Assembly (NCBI GenBank): GCA_019648995.1
Contig: BLXT01006926.1
Span: forward strand, 2,294,900 to 2,315,422
Direction of reading: 5' to 3'
Length of the DNA stretch: 20,523 nt
Source: Plakobranchus ocellatus
Lineage: Eukaryota; Mollusca; Gastropoda; Plakobranchidae
The notes under the pieces are model-generated. The model did not search any database and was not told the origin of the DNA. It saw only the letters and a program-made list of their open reading frames with translations. The translations under genes and the position numbers were made by a program. This document shows positions 20,146 through 20,523 of this stretch, one piece after another. Positions within the stretch are counted from its first letter, which is position 1, and every line of letters begins with the position of its first letter.

Positions 20146-20523
20146 CGGAGGGAGAGACAGAAAAGGGGCGGAGAGAGAGAAAGAGAGAGTGTGTGTGTTT
20201 GAGAATTACTAATACTAGTAGTATTAGAAGTTCAAGAGCAAAATATAGCAGAGGGAGAGCTAAAGCGAGAGTGAGAGCAAGCAAGAGAGAGAGAGAGAAG
20301 CAGAAGATAGTCAGAGGGAGAGCGAAAGTAATATTCAGAAGCAAAAGGTAGAATGAGATTGAGAGAGGTACAGAGAAAAACAGTAAAGAGGAGAAACAAA
20401 AGAGAGTGAAGTAAAATAAACAAAAGACGGAAAGAGAGAGAGAGAAAGATCTTTACACAAAGAAAACGAGCAGAGAGAAGACAGAAAAAAATGGAGAGAG
20501 AGAAAAAAAAAAGGGGGGGGGGG
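20146..20523. repeat. purine-rich (GA)n low-complexity tract ending in poly-G
   Basis: Almost all bases on the plus strand are A or G, with repeated GAGAGA and GGGAGAG blocks. The last 11 bases (20513-20523) are all G, directly after an A-run. Open frames on both strands here reflect the skewed composition. The poly-G end may be an assembly or read-quality edge instead of real sequence. Confidence 0.85.

Noticed and set aside
20075-20423. Overlapping open frames on both strands in the purine-rich tract
   Set aside because: These are low-complexity Arg/Glu or Leu/Ser strings caused by (GA)n composition.
1-20523. tRNA, rRNA and CRISPR arrays
   Set aside because: A search by eye for tRNA B-box words, rRNA cores and regularly spaced identical repeats gave nothing convincing.

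Overview
This window looks like animal nuclear DNA, probably from an invertebrate. It is AT-rich, with many A/T homopolymers, introns with consensus GT..AG boundaries and several decayed DNA transposons. Frequent TCTAGA/AGGCCT-type words and the element content suggest a lophotrochozoan such as a gastropod mollusc, but that placement is inference. There is no bacterial-style gene layout.

The one complete gene I can support is a four-exon, plus-strand orthologue of the apoptosis regulator SIVA1 (5057-11764). The exons join in frame across three consensus introns into a 269-residue protein. It has the MPKR..PF start, the RALLF-type helix segment and six CxxC pairs of the Siva zinc-binding C-terminus. 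The N- and C-terminal exons align with vertebrate SIVA1, while the long exon 2 carries a poorly conserved linker. Exon 2 is symmetric (phase 1-1), so skipping it would keep the frame, as in the vertebrate Siva-2 isoform. At the left edge (1-110) an open frame ending in TAA, followed by a poly(A) signal, may be the last exon of an upstream plus-strand gene that I do not recognise.

Layout: 1-178, possible 3' end of a gene; 718-1060, a short inverted-repeat element (MITE-like) with a flanking direct repeat; 2485-2541, twin small hairpins; 3124-4003, a dispersed set of AGGAATGT-type motifs; 5057-11764, the SIVA gene, with a strong hairpin in intron 2 and a repeat-rich block with a 46-bp tandem repeat in intron 3; 12209, the probable SIVA poly(A) signal; about 13500-14640, a dead piggyBac-type transposase fragment on the minus strand; 14690-16494, a second, distinct piggyBac-type element with TTAA target-site copies and terminal inverted repeats, whose transposase has lost its catalytic core and carries a 149-bp tandem duplication of its start; 16495-19700, AT-rich non-coding DNA with a perfect hairpin and a 21-bp duplication; 19712-19990, diverged repeats; 20146-20523, a purine-rich low-complexity tract ending in poly-G at the window edge.

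The most useful points are the SIVA gene model with its skippable, enlarged exon 2, the intronic hairpin, and the two adjacent but different piggyBac relics. I found no sign of a novel multi-gene system.
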